From Camillea tinctor (Eukaryota > Ascomycota > Sordariomycetes > Xylariales > Xylariaceae), in contig MU394055.1 of the NCBI GenBank assembly GCA_022578605.1, positions 376,902-440,901 on the forward strand: 64,000 nt of DNA, in the 5' to 3' direction. Shown here one piece after another: positions 1 to 12,390 of the stretch. The notes beneath the pieces are model-generated. The model ran no database searches, had not been told where the DNA came from, and saw only the letters and a list, made by a program, of their open reading frames with translations. How positions within the stretch are numbered: the stretch's first letter is position 1; the number at the start of each line of letters is the position of its first letter. The translations under genes and the position numbers were made by a program.

Positions 1-1
1 C

Positions 2-427
2 CAACAACAGCAGCAACGGCCACAACGCCCATCCCGATTCCCGGCACCAATAATGACACAACCCAAGACTACAAACGGAAATACTTATGGGCACTTCTGC
101 CCTCCCCCTTCACCTAGGCTGTGGCTTCGGAGGCCCAGCCTCGTGAGCCTGGACTCGGGGTACAGCAGCAGCGACTGCGACACCTACGTATCGGGGTGGA
201 TCTCCGACGACGAGAGGGAGGAGGAGACTGGGAGGAAGAAGGGGGCGATGAGATCAGGAAGAGGAGGAGGGTCTATGAACAAGAGGATAGGGGGGAGGGC
301 TCGGGGACACTCTGATCTGAGCAGCTGCGGTAGCGTGATAGGAGGGAACTTGGAGACGGTGCTGGAAGATGAGGATGAGAGGGCGACGTCGAGGAGGAGC
401 GTCACGTTTCAGAGCATAGGGTTATAA
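2..427 (+). CDS. 3' end of an unrecognised gene, C-terminal 141 residues
   Basis: The frame is open from the left edge to a TAA at 425-427, so this is the 3' part of a gene that starts outside the window. It opens with a Gln run (five Q), then a Pro-rich stretch. A Ser-rich segment reading SLDSGYSSSDCDTYVSGW follows, then an acidic/basic block, a Gly/Arg-rich stretch, and an end in RRSVTFQSIGL. There is no catalytic motif or membrane segment in the visible part. It looks like the disordered tail of a regulatory protein. An ATG at 53 is in frame but is probably internal, because the frame stays open upstream of it. I do not recognise the family. Confidence 0.6.
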   Translation, partial: QQQQQRPQRPSRFPAPIMTQPKTTNGNTYGHFCPPPSPRLWLRRPSLVSLDSGYSSSDCDTYVSGWISDDEREEETGRKKGAMRSGRGGGSMNKRIGGRARGHSDLSSCGSVIGGNLETVLEDEDERATSRRSVTFQSIGL

Positions 428-2522
428 ATGGTTTGAAGAACTTGAACAATCCGGTAAAAAGGGGAGAAGAGAAGAAAAAGGGGGTAAGAGGGGAGATCTC
501 TTATTTAACATTCATTTTAGGGAGGGGGAGCGGGAGGAGGGTATGGATTGGACTAGGTTAAGCTGATTGGTTGGTTTTGACTTAATATCTAGGAGTTTAG
601 GGGGCTTTCTTTTCTTTTTCTTCTTCTTCTTCTTCTTCTTTTTTTAACTCTCTAGAAGGGGGTTTCTTGATATTAGATTGCTTGGAAGATGTATAACTAC
701 TACTTTAGGTATATAGCTGTGAGAACAACGCCTAAACTACCTACTATTAGTCTATATAGAACCGTAAAAAAACAAAGACAAAAAAACTGAAATAACAATA
801 AAAATAAATAAATAAGATGAAAAAAAAAAGATTAATGAAAAAGAAACAAATGAGATGAAAATAAAAACCAAGAATTTCTTTTGCAGCTTTGGCAATCAGC
901 TGCCGCAGGTGGTGATCATAGATCTCTACCAAAGATGGGAGGTAGAGGAAGTCAAGTGACTGGGTTTAGGGGGGGAAGCTGGGGAGACAGGGAGGTCAAG
1001 CGCCCCAAGGGAAGTGAAGATCATCCGCCTGTAACCCCACACGCATTGTTGCAGTTGGAACACACCCCTCTTCCCTCGCTCTTTAGGCACCCGACAGTCC
1101 GTCTGGACCCCGATCTGACCGCGGGTATGGCACCTAACTAACCTCACCACACTAAAAATGTAGGTATGTAGGTACGTATCTAACATTATAGGGCTATATT
1201 TGGATTTATGCTTACCACTGCCCGGGTGCTCCGTACTCCGTATTATACAGCGGATGTATGTAACTTTAAAGGGTATTTTGTACAGGTGTACAATGTGAAT
1301 TGAAACTTACACACCTACACCAACTCACTCATTATTATAATCCCGTGATACTTTAACGTCTACTCAAATTCGAAAAAAGGTTATAAGCTTGTTACCTTTC
1401 TCATCCCATCATTACCCGTGACAAAACTACAACCTACTCCCCTCCTTTTTCTAGGTCGTTTTTGGTTATTTTATGTTAATTTGTTCCTCTATTTTCTTTT
1501 TCTTTTTTTTCTTTTTTTCGTTTCCTCTCCCTTTCCCCCATTGGTCCGTCCGCTATTTCGCGCTCCTTCTTTTCTTTAATGCCAGGAGTAAACTCATTAA
1601 GCGGTTTAGAATAAAAGGGAAAGGATTCTGAATCAAGCATCGAAATCATCTCGTAATAGGAAAAGAAGAAAAATCAGCCGCAAAAATCAAATCTCGTGGT
1701 CTCCTCTCCCCCCTTCTCCCCCCCACTCATCGTATTATTAATAATAACGACGGTAGCCTCGGTTTTCCCTCTTTTGTTTTATTCTTTGAAGAACAAAGGT
1801 GCATCCTTTCGGTAAAAGGCATTCTCATTGGTTGGACCATCAAAAGCAAAGCATTTGAAGGAGGAAAAGGGAAAACTGGAGAAACAGCTGAACTTATTAT
1901 CATCGTCGTCGAAGAACACGCTGTCTTACCTCCTTCTCATCGTCTCGCTTCGACTTGCCTCAACAGCAATCACGTGGGGGCTATTTTAAGACACTGGTTT
2001 TTGTTCTATCCTCTGTTCTTCCCTTACCCTTATACATGCGATTGCTGCATACTCGCCATACATCTGGGTTTTATTTTATTTGATTCGTTTACATCTTGCC
2101 GTTTTCGGAGCATACCCAAGGTAGAAAAAAAATATACCCAAGCGCAACGCTTAACTCTATAAGCTTCGTATATTCAAACGATTTCTCATCTCCCGGGCAA
2201 AAAAAAAACCTATCTTATATTTGAAACGACATTATAAGACTTCCAAAGTACCGGTAATCCGCTTGGAGTTATTGGAAAGAGAAGAATAGAGTTGAAAAAA
2301 AAAGGGAAAAGGAAAAGAAAAGAAAACAAACGGTCCTATCTCAAATGAGCTAGCTAGAAAAGGGGGAAAGAGGTTCTTAGACGCCTCGCTCTCATACAGC
2401 TTACTCGTTTTCATTCATTCGTTCATTTATTTCACGAGGCTAAGCAACTCCTTTTTTTACCCACTCCACTAAACTAGTATATATATCAACCAATCTGTCG
2501 TCTTTGGCCTGGCCCCGGGGCG
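428..2522. other. Intergenic, 2.1 kb: 3' UTR, then promoter and 5' leader of the MFS gene
   Basis: I see no gene here. The left part has T-rich and A-rich runs (around 605-645 and 765-865) suited to a 3' UTR. The part from about 1440 to 2460 is rich in pyrimidine tracts and CCTTTTCTTT-like runs, typical of fungal promoters and 5' leaders. A TACTCCGTA 9-mer lies at 1234-1242. A short TATATATAT stretch lies at about 2478-2486, just upstream of the MFS start. Confidence 0.5.
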
Positions 2523-4575
2523 ATGGCGACGATGATAAAGAACCTCTTGCGCTCGCGGTTCACGCGCCACGAGTCGGTCCACGACTACGTCGGCGTCCTG
2601 GTCCCGCTCGAAGAGGCCCATCTGCACAGCCATTCGGCGCGCACGGGCAAGACCGAGTTCGAGGAGCGGAGGAGCTCCGACGACGATGACGATGAGGACG
2701 CTGCTAAGGATGATGCCGACCATGGCGAGAGCACGGGGATGCTGCAGATGAGCGTGGCTGAGTATACAATCGAGGGTCTGCGGAGGGAGGTGCGCAAAGG
2801 GGAGCATGGGCGGCGGTGGTCGGAGTACGAGTGTGAGTTTTAGTTCGGTTTCTTTTTCTTCTCCTTTTCTCCTCTTCTGTCCCTTCTTCCGTGAATCAGT
2901 GTTTATAAGGGGTGCTAATGCTATGAGTGGCGGTGCAGTAAAGTCGAAACTCATCAATAAGGCTATTCAAGATATCGGCATGGGCCGGTATAACTGGCAG
3001 CTTTTCGTGCTATGCGGCTTTGGATGGTTCGCGGATAAGTAAGTCTACCTCGAGATGACATTTCATCTCAGCCCCTTTCATCCCTTTGCGTGCTCACCTT
3101 GCTGACTACTTCGCCCCATAGTCTTTGGATGCAAGTAAGTTCCCTACCCCGGATTACCCCAGAACGGGTCCCTACCTACCTTAATGTCTTAGTTGGAGTT
3201 TATGTCTTACCTTTTCTTTTCCTTTCTGTTCTAGGGCGTTTCTTTGACACTCCCGTCGCTCTCGCAAGAATTCGGTGTTTCAGAGAAGCAAGTCAGATAC
3301 ACCACAAGCTCACTCTTCGTCGGCTTATCCCTCGGGAGTGCATTATGGGGTGCTGGTGCCGATATAATGGGCAGGAGAATCGCCTTCAATGTAACCTTGC
3401 TTATTACTAGCATCTTCGGCATCTGGTCAGCGTATGCGCCCAGCTGGGGCGCGGTCTGTTTCCTGTTCGCATGTATGGGATCTGGCGTGGGTGGAAATCT
3501 GCCCGTGGACGGGGCTCTCTTCCTCGAATTCCTGCCGGATGCCTCGAGCTCCCTGCTAACGCTACTGTCGGTCTGGTGGCCAGTGGGACAGCTTGTGTCC
3601 TCGCTCTTTGCCTGGTTCTTCATCACGAACTGGCCGGTGGAGGAAGGGTGGCGTCGGTTTATCATGACAATTGGTATTATTACCTTCATCATGTTCCTAA
3701 TACGCTTCGGTGTTTTCCATCTATTCGAGTCGCCCAAGTACCTTCTCTCACAGGGCCGCCAATCCGAAGCGGTAGCCGTGGTACACGGGATCGCTTACCG
3801 GAACGGCAAGATGACCTGGCTTACCGAAGAGATCTTGGATGCCGTTGCCGATTGCGAGGACACGGAGCCGATGCCTAATAGAATGTCGGCTGGCAACCTC
3901 CTGAAGCAGAATCTGACCTCTCTTTCGTTTGGTCACATACGTCCACTTTTCCAGAACCGCAAGCTCGGACTCGCGACCCTTCTCATGTGGTTCTGCTGGG
4001 CTACCATCGGCATGGGTTATCCCCTGTTCAACGCCTTCCTCCCGCAGTACCTCTCCCACGGCGGCGCCGACGTCCCCGGCAACGGCGACGGCGCAGCCGC
4101 CGTCACTCCCCCGGAGACGTACCGCAACTACGCCATCATCTCGACGATCGGGGTGCCGGGGAGCCTGCTCGCCGCGTACACGGTGGACCACAAGTCGCCG
4201 TTCCTGGGGCGCAAGGGCACGCTCGCCATCTCGACGCTGGTCTCGGCCGTGTTCCTCTTCCTGTTCGTCACGTTCGGCACCACGCCCGGCACCCAGCTCT
4301 TCTTCACCTGCGTCGAGGCCTTCTGCCAGAACATCATGTACGGCGTGCTGTACGCCTTCACCCCCGAGATCTTCCCCGCCCCCGTCCGCGGCGCCGGCAC
4401 CGGCGTCGCCAGCTTCCTCAACCGCGTCACCGGCCTCGTCGCCCCCGTGCTCGCCGCCAACATCCCCGGCGACGGCACCAAGACCCCCGTGTACCTCTCC
4501 GCCGTGCTCATCCTCGCTGCTTTCGTCGGCATGGTGCTCATCCCCATCGAGACGCGGGGGAGGCAGAGATTGTGA
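2523..4575 (+). CDS. MFS transporter of the sugar/SV2-like type, four exons
   Basis: Exons are 2523-2832, 2939-3038, 3122-3134 and 3235-4575, giving 587 residues. Donors are GTGAGT, GTAAGT and GTAAGT, and phase is kept throughout. Residues 1-118 are a hydrophilic cytosolic region with an Asp run at 53-57. Membrane segments start near residue 122 (NWQLFVLCGFGWFADNLWMQ). The MFS signature between TM2 and TM3 is visible as GADIMGRRIAF, with D184, R188 and R189. The later half has regular hydrophobic segments and the RGAGTGVASFLNR loop typical of the C-terminal bundle. It is an integral membrane transporter; the substrate cannot be read from sequence (organic anion, sugar or similar). The 13-nt exon 3 encodes the link into TM1. 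Codons after about 4020 end almost entirely in G or C, unlike the first half. Confidence 0.88.
3122..3134 (+). other. 13-nt microexon of the MFS gene
   Basis: It is flanked by an acceptor ending CCCATAG and a donor GTAAGT. It carries the end of an Asn codon plus codons for Leu-Trp-Met-Gln. Without it the reading frame is lost. With it the protein reads GWFADNLWMQGVSLTLPSL, which is the expected TM1 pattern. Confidence 0.8.
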
Positions 4576-5283
4576 GCTACGCGAGACGGGAAAAGGGCAA
4601 ATAAAAATAGGGGAGATCATACACGTATATATGTGTGTTCATTACTACTAGCTAGTGTTATTCATCTAGGGTGGTTTGAAGAAGAAAAAAAAGAGGACAT
4701 TTCGAAATTGGCGTTCACATGTTTTCATATAGGTGGTTTCTATTGTATTGCGCACATAGCATTAAGGAGGAAATTTGTTTTTTTTTTTCTCTTCTTTGGT
4801 CTTTCTTTGGTATATTATGGCATATATATATATAGGCATGGGCATATTTATCGTTACCCATAGCGAACAGGTCTACGCATATGATAAGGGTTTCGAGAAA
4901 TTAAATGGGAAACCCCAAAGAGAGGAAAAAAGAGAAGGGAAATATAAATACGGTAGCAGACAGTAGTGGTAGTTATTCGGAATTTATAGTCTCTATCTCT
5001 ATCTTTCTCTACCTCTTTCCTTGGGTGTAATAATAACAAGTCGGTAAACCCCCCCAGATAATATAGTAATAAGTCCCCTTGTGTTTTACGATAAGTCTAC
5101 ACCGTGATATAAGCCTTCAATCCCTCTTCATCTCCCATTCTCTTACTCTCTCGATTCTGGTGTAGGATAAACAGATAGAAAACGCATTGGTTTCCTAATC
5201 GTTCCTATCCCCGTTCCAAATTATCTACTTAGGTTATTTCTTTCTTTTTTTTCTTTTTTTTTTACTTATTTTTCTCCGCCCGT
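4576..5283. other. Convergent 3' intergenic region
   Basis: This lies between the stops of the MFS gene (+) and the J-domain gene (-). It is AT-rich, with T runs at about 4776-4788 and 5239-5263 and a short TA repeat near 4826. I see no gene in it. Confidence 0.6.
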
Positions 5284-6473
5284 TTATCTATTCCCCCTCG
5301 CACCCGCGGGCGCATCCACCCTTCGTTTCTGGAACGACCTGCCGAGGGCATCCCGCACCATGGGGTCGGCGCGGATGGTGTTCTGGATCAGCCATTCCTT
5401 GAGCTTAGCGCGCATACTTCCAACAACCTCGGGGTCGCCGGCGAAGGGCGCCATCTCCAGCTCCATAAGGCGCGTGGTGTCGACGTCCATGGCGCGGGCC
5501 GTCTGTTCGAGGCGGTCGAGGTTCTGCTGCAACAGCTTGTCGCCCTCAGCAGCAGCAGCAGCAGCAGCACCAGTACCACCACCCTTCTGCAGCAGGGGCC
5601 CGATCTGGCTGAAGGCGATGTAGACGGTGACGCAGAGCTTACGGGCGAGGGCGACGACCTGGAAGGGCAGGTAGGGGGGGTGGGAGGTGAGGCGGGCGAG
5701 GAGGGGGTTCAGCCCGCTGGCGACGAAGCGCGGGAAGCGCGGGCGCGTGACGGCATGCAGCTCGAAGACGCAGAGCGACACCAGCGTGAACCACCGCCAG
5801 TACCGCCCCCACTCGAGATACCCCAGCAGGCCCAGAACGTACATGAAGACGGCGGCGAGCCCGTAGTAGGGCACCAGCGACTGGGCGCCCCGCACGACGT
5901 AGTCGCGCACGGTGGCGCAGTGCTTCCAGTCCACCATGTCGGGGCCAAAACGCTCGTAGGCGAAGCGCCGCGCCGGGTCGGTCAGCACGTCGGAGGCGGT
6001 CTTGAGGTGCATGAAGTAGTCGCCCGAGTCGGGTGCGGGTCCATTATCGCCATTGTTGTTGAAGCCGACCTTGTCGGGGTGGTGGAGGGCAGCGAGGCGG
6101 CGGAAACGGCTCTTGATGTCGCGCTCCGAGGCGGAGAAGGGCACGCCCAGGTCGGTGTAGAAGTCGCCGGCGCGGCGGAGCTCGTAGTCGGCTTCGTAGA
6201 TGGTGTAGAGCAGGTACAGGGACACGACGAGGATGTGGATGCGGCGGCGGTGCTCGACATAGCGCGGCGAGTTGGGGGCGGGGCGAGGGTCGCCGGCGCG
6301 GATGGTGAGGCCGTAGTAGATGGATTGGACCCAGCCGGTGACGAGCTGGTGAGCAAGGGACAAAGACGAGGTTAACGTAACGCAATGCAAGACAAGAGGA
6401 GAGGAGAGTATTGAAGACTTACGTTGGGGAGGAATGTCCACCCTATGAGGGATAGAAGTTGGTTGCTCGCCAT
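5284..6473 (-). CDS. Membrane-associated J-domain (DnaJ/Hsp40) protein
   Basis: Exons on the minus strand are 6473-6423 and 6345-5284 (370 residues). The intron has a GTAAGT donor and a CACCAG acceptor, phase 0. The N-terminus (MASNQLLSLIGWTFLPN) is hydrophobic. A membrane segment follows at about 53-67. The J domain starts near residue 79 with the invariant HPD at 106-108 (LHHPDKVGF), so it can stimulate Hsp70 ATPase. One or two further hydrophobic segments lie after the J domain (VPYYGLAAVFMYVLGLLGY and the next about 20 residues). A seven-Ala run encoded by CAG repeats precedes a C-terminal helix-rich tail. It is probably an ER or mitochondrial membrane co-chaperone; the organelle is inferred. 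It is convergent with the MFS gene. Confidence 0.88.
5547..5570. repeat. CAG trinucleotide tract in coding sequence
   Basis: Seven CAG units followed by CAC. On the minus strand this encodes a run of seven alanines in the J-domain protein. Confidence 0.9.
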
Positions 6474-7561
6474 AGTTGTTTTAAAAACAGAAAGAAAGAA
6501 AAAAAAGACGTGGCTAACTCATCACATGAGAAGACGACAATGAAGATGACGATAGCGACGAGGATTATATCATGGCAAAGGTGGGTTAAGGGTAAACTAG
6601 GTGAATAAGGAATAAGTAAATAAATAGATAAATAAGAGAGAGTATGTGTAAGTGAGGAAGGTTTTCGTCTATATGGTTATAATAATACTAACAATAAATA
6701 ATAAATTTATTAGGTTTGGTTATGTAAGTAAGTAAGTTAGTTGGTGATACCTGAAGTCAGTTGTTATAGGTTTTATAAAATGACAATGACGACGTTTACG
6801 TATTTTGAACACATGTGCAGAAGTTAGTGTCAACTTTAATTACTAGGCAGCTAGGTACGTCCTGTATGTACTGTATGTATTGTATTGTAGATACCTAAAA
6901 AGTTATAGGGCTGTTGTTGCCAGCTGGCTATGTACGGTAACGGTGGATTTCTTTCAATTGATCAATCAAAGATGTTTTTAGCTTCATTACTAGGTTAGGT
7001 GCCTAGGTACTCCGTATATTCCGTATATTCCATTGCTTTATAGACTCAAGCAACATAACCTAATTACCTCCTCTACCACGATTCCATCCATGCTCACGAG
7101 TAGAATGCTAAGAATGAAGTGGTGAGCCATATATCAAGATAATATAAGACATATTAACACTTACAGCACTCCGTCTCGCTTCTTTTATCGACGATCGCAC
7201 ATAACTATCTCATATCAGATCAGTTCACATTCCACAACACCATGTAAATTGATGAGAGATCATTACGGTTAACATACACAAATAATAGACATGCCATCGT
7301 AAAAGCAGCTGCGGGAGCCATGATTGTCTACAGAGATCAGTATAAAGTCACACGACGCTGCGAATTACAGACTCGGGGAGAAAATGCATACCCGCGGTGT
7401 AATGCCTGCCTTTGGAGGAGGCATCTTGAATCAAGAAAAGAAAAAAAAACAACTGAGGATTTTATGTTGAATTCTTTTAGGGGAAATAACCGGCGATTGA
7501 AGGAAGTAAGGTATTCTATAAAGCCGATACCCAGTCAAAGAAAGGAAAACTAGAAGAATGA

Positions 7562-7590
7562 AGCAATGAGCAATGAGCAATGAGCAATGA
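7562..7590. repeat. Tandem heptamer AGCAATG, four copies
   Basis: AGCAATG repeats head to tail in intergenic DNA. No associated gene is seen. Confidence 0.85.
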
Positions 7591-10500
7591 TTGATAAAGT
7601 TGGAAAGGATGAAATCAAGTGTCAGCGGCGATCAATCAGCTGCCCGTCACTGGAATGGACTCGATTGGCCTCGACAAACAGGGGGGGGGATTTCTCAATT
7701 ATCGTATGATTTCTCCTTTTTCAACAAACTTACTCCCTCTAACTATCTTAGCAAGATAACTAATTTATCATTTCTATTTAGTGAGCGTACCAGAAGAGTG
7801 AAGCTATTCGCATGCTAGCTTAGGTAAACTATTAGCATTGTTTCCCGATTTCAACATCACGACTATGCTGTGGTGTTCACCCATCGGCTCCGCTAGTATA
7901 AGTTATTAATCGACCAATCTTTGTATTCACAATCATCGCCAATTAACCGCCTGTTAATGCTAGCCATATCCCCCCTCCCCCCTTTTTTTTCTTGTAGCAC
8001 AGAGATCACCTATGGACATATATTGATATTCAATAGGTCACCTGTTCAATGACTATGCATTGCCTCTCAGCTAGATCAAGCCTTAGCGACAGATGATACT
8101 TCCGATTCGGCGGCTCAATCCAATGAGTAGCTGGCTAAAAACAAGCGAGGTCCTTCCAAAAGGCATGTTTTCTTTTTCGACCACTTCTCTTCGGCTTCAA
8201 ATTTGAGCCTCGGTGATATCTTCCCGGTTGGCATCGCCGTGAATACATGTCTTGCGTCCAAAGGTGCACTATGGTCGGCATCAGAGGCCAGAGCATCAAG
8301 TGCATTCAGACCAGAGAGCCTTGTCCTGGCTGTGTCAGGATCGTTCATAAAGACCATAAAGAGTACTCAGGAAGCGAGATCTCCTCCTCGGTCATGACGG
8401 ATACCCGCATATGTAAGTTCACCAACTATGAGGAGACGAGAAGAAAGTCATGATATCATGAAGCTAACAGGGGCGCTACTCTAACATCGCTGCTTGGTAC
8501 TGCACACAAAGTACTTGAAATGCGTTGGCAGCTATGAGATGCTGACTTGGGCAGGTCAAAGAAACGAATACCGTGACCTTTTACTCATGATTCTGTGATA
8601 TTCAGGAAGTGTCTGGTTTCCAGATTAACGCATCCCTTTCACGGATCTTGAATGTAGACAGGATGGGATAGGGGCACATCAAGGAGAGATAATGGCAGGT
8701 TTCATTCCAGACTCGCTCGCCAAATTCAAAGCAAGTCGTTATGAATAGGTAGGTACGTATGCATATGCGTCAATGAGAGAATATATATTCTTTCATTTGG
8801 TCTCTGATATCAATCAAGCAAGTTGAGGCTGTGCCATGCTAGAAATATTCGAATCCTCCATTTTCTTGCAATTCTTGACATATAGCAGCGATCGACACAC
8901 TGTTGAACGAGAGATTATTTAGGTAATCATTCTGCACTTCGTTCATTTCGATTTCATGTCTTCAATCATTATTACTCTCATGTCTCCACGATAGATATTT
9001 TTAGGATATAATGCTGTCATGTCGTTGAGGGATATGTGTCTTCGGTATCAAGCTGACGACAGCAACGCGCAAGGCATACACGTAGTCGGCTTGAGAGCCC
9101 GAGAAATTGATGCCCAGGCAGACTGTCTAGTCTTACTTGTTCGTCAGCTGGCATCAAGATTCTGCCTTGAACGTGTCTCACGGCCTGATTCCGGTCTTTA
9201 AGCATTCAAGCCCTAACCTAGCATTTCTAATCATTACACGGGCATTGTTCACTATCCATTGGTCCTTCAAGTTGTGCGTCCTTTTTCTTTATGGGAGCCT
9301 CGTTTTGCATTTTGCATACACCATGTACCTTGCTATCTCCTGGACAGCGGCTTATACTTCCCGCCATGGACCCGAGGTTGTGGATGAGGTTGAGACAGAG
9401 TACGAATGTAACCCACCCAGAAGTGCATATGTGATAAGTAGCACAACGTTGAGACATCGTCAACCATCTTCAACAATATCAACGACACGCTGGCTGCGGT
9501 AAGCCTTCGGGGACCGGCGTCCCTTCTTCTCTAGATAATCCAAATCAGCAGTTCCATATGCATTTAGAACTTTTGGTAAAACTTCTCAATGCCCACTATA
9601 TCCAATTATTGCGTTTTGAGGCGTAATTCTCGCCTGATATCATGGTTGAGGTGGTTCCACCCAATGGTTTTCATCCTCTTGTGCTTTTTTCGATGTCATC
9701 GATACACCCATCATACCTATCATATACTCAGAGTTAGCCGGAGTAAATCTGTGTAACTGTACGGTATCTTCTAGACGTGAGGTCTTCTAGTTACGGGCGG
9801 ACTAAGCTTCGCAAGAGGCTCGTAAGACCAATCGGTGTTCCATGCTGTCTCTTGATAGAAAGGATATAAACGAGGAAATGAAACGTTGAACCAGGACACG
9901 TCGTCTAGAGAGAGATCGATGCTGTATCAGGTTCATGTCGTTATCCAATCAAGGAAGAAAAACCAGGCGTCACGGGACTAGCTTATTACACCGGCTGAGT
10001 GGCAATTGGTTTTTTTCTTTTCTTTTCCATCCCATATGCCATTATCCCGTGATCCAGTTGTACTTCTATTATATCAGTCTCGCCCAGGTATCTTGTTAAC
10101 AGGTCAGATATGACAAGATCCAATCAAGATTTTCAAACTTAATAGTTGAAGATGTAGTCATATATTTTTGGCCTTTCTCTTTATGACAGTGCATAAAGTG
10201 CTCCTAGACATATCGAATGTCCTGGGACTGGTGGTATTTCGTTTTGAATTGTCCCACATCGTGCTTCATGATCTTCCTGACACAATCTCGATGCACAGAC
10301 TTGAAAGGTGAATTTATGATCCAGTCCAAGCATGGTCAGTCCGGTAGTGCCAGTCAAGGTATCATGTGAACTTTTCTCCCTTCCTTCTAGTTAGCCTCCA
10401 GTTAGTGTTAGCTCCCCAGAATGCACAACGACATTTTCTCGAACTCCAGGAAACTGCTTCTCTAAGTCATCCAAGACTCCTAATTCGGAGTCTGCGTCTT

Positions 10501-11544
10501 ACTTACCACATTAACTCAGGGTCGATCATCGGCCCTTTCCGTTGAAGCTGCCCGCCCGCTTCCTTGATGAGCACGGCATAAAAGACTGCTCACCGCTACA
10601 CTGTGTTCCCACTGCGAGTATAGTCAACTATACTCACTATAGGTCTTACACATGCTGCATTCCTCCTCTTTTCTCGGGTTAGAAGCTAGCGATGAGCAGA
10701 CCGAGCCCCCGATAAAGCTAGCCTCTATTCCTCCAGAGGAGCAACATGCCCTTAGCCTATCTCTCCTACTCTTCCTCTCTCCTCTCCTACTTCTTGGTAA
10801 GACTTGTCGATAAGCAGCTGGACATGCTCTGAGACAAGCCCAGACAAGGCTCCCCATGCCGGTTAATGTTATCCCGGGATTATGGCGGCGTTACATGGTT
10901 TATTGGAGTCGTTCAAGATGCTATGATCCGGGGAGGGGTTAGCATCGCATTGACACGGTAACAGCGAGTCACAGGAACTTCTTTGATTTGGTATCCCGTC
11001 GCCAAATGTGCATAGGTTTAGGAGATGCGTTGGTGGGGTCGTAAAATGGCCCTTTCAAAGAGTTAATCCCTCGCTGTTCCGCGATTATATATGAATGAGG
11101 TTACTTTGGGGTCCAAACCCAATGATATTGTACGTGGCATTCTAGTTGTCGTGAATGCTACTCGTCATGGAATGGAGCCATATAATTTAGCTTCGAAGGT
11201 GCATTTTTTCTTCCTTGGGCGGACGAGTCGATCTGATCCCAAAGTTGAAATACACGCTAAAATGATGGTTTGGAATAGAAAGAAAGGTGAGGGTCTCAGA
11301 CCCCTGGACTGAAGCTCTGTGTGCACGGGTGCAGAGGGGTAGTTGGCAGAAGCAGAGCCTCAATTTTATCTTCTCGAGAGAGTTCGGAAGAGAATATTGA
11401 GAAATAATGCCCTTCCTAGCCGTTTAAAGCATCAATCCCTAGTCACGCCCCTCGCAAATCCTACGCAAGCAGGTCTAAGACTCGCTTGCGGCGAGCTGAA
11501 CCTCAACCTACTTAATGGATATCATCTGATCAAGATTATATGTG

Positions 11545-11640
11545 GGTAGGAGTTCCTGGACTCGAACCCGGCATCTATTTATGTAAGTGCGGCTCTGTAT
11601 CGAACGTCTTGGTTCTCATTGGTAGCCTTTTTAGATAAGG
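11545..11640 (-). other. Decayed tRNA-like sequence with an RNA polymerase III B-box
   Basis: On the minus strand a perfect B-box GGTTCGAGTCC sits in a T-arm-like hairpin (CCGGG/CCAGG, one mismatch) followed by AACTCCT as a possible acceptor 3' strand. I found no matching 5' acceptor strand upstream and no clean D or anticodon arm. This is at most a tRNA relic or tRNA-derived element, or a chance match. Confidence 0.2.
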
Positions 11641-12390
11641 ATGTACTCTTGGTATATAGCACGTAACATTTTTATGCGGCTCGAAACTTTTCGGGTTAAC
11701 TAAAAGGACTAAGAGGTAACTTATGACAAACATGGTTAAAGGGCGGTCATCATATAGTGTGAAAGCTGGATACGAAAAGAATGTGCGAAAACCCAGTTAT
11801 AAGTAGACATGGAATATGCCAGTGGAGGGGGCAGACAAGATAACAAAAGGAGTAGTCGGTCGTATTTGGCTTCTGCAAGCTGAACAGCGAGCATATGGGC
11901 GCTGCCCAAATATTGTTGGCAATGCGGCTCTTAATCCAATAGATCAAGCCACCGTAATTCCAACTGCAGATGACCCGAAGCCGAGAAAGGAGGGAATAAA
12001 CACGTAGGTACATCACCATCGACGCCTTTCTCTCCCAAACAAATATACCGATGCTTTTGAATCTCGTAATGGGCGAGCTTTGTGTTTCTCATCGCCATCA
12101 AAATATGAACACGATAATTTGTATGCTTCTCAAACTCTACTCGATACAGAGGGGCCTTACAGTTATGTAAGTATCAGCCCCATCAGCTCCACCATGTGAT
12201 TTCAAGCCGGGTGTTTCACCAAATCGATGAGGCTCTGTTGAGAAGGACTTGAAACTAGGATGGTGTACCCCTATATATTAAGGCCAGTGTTGGCTGCTAG
12301 TTGATCATGGAGGGTTGCCTCGAGGGTTGCCTTAAATCAACCCCCAAGCCAAGCCACGTTCGCAGAGTTCTCTTTTGATTACCCTCTCAA

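Larger units (their letters stand above)
6474..12390. other. Gene-poor stretch, 5.9 kb
   Basis: No gene is supported. Only short open frames are present and none shows a family motif. The longest are 8247-8453 (+, a Cys-containing frame) and 9137-9502 (+, hydrophobic). The stretch contains a heptamer repeat at 7562-7590, a TACTCCGTA motif at 7008-7016 next to a CCTAGG-centred palindrome, and a tRNA-like B-box at about 11563-11578 on the minus strand. Base composition is mixed and not extremely AT-rich, so strong RIP is not evident by eye. The left end carries the promoter of the J-domain gene; the right end carries that of the F-box gene. Confidence 0.5.

Noticed and set aside
2469..2957. 162-codon minus-strand frame over MFS exon 1
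   Set aside because: Shadow of exon 1 and intron 1; no domain, and the plus-strand gene is well supported.
3748..4620. Long open frame on the minus strand opposite the MFS gene
   Set aside because: It is the complement of the GC3-rich coding strand; its composition (runs of Gly, Glu, Asp, Arg) has no fold-like pattern and the sense strand is a clear transporter.
5680..6375. 231-codon plus-strand frame across the J-domain gene
   Set aside because: Antisense shadow, low-complexity Gly/Glu/Val composition; the J domain with HPD is on the other strand.
8115..8453. Short frames on both strands, one with several cysteines (possible small effector)
   Set aside because: No signal peptide, no consistent start or intron, and the opposite strand is equally open.
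9137..9502. Hydrophobic 121-codon frame
   Set aside because: No family motif, no partner exons, AT-mixed composition like its flanks.
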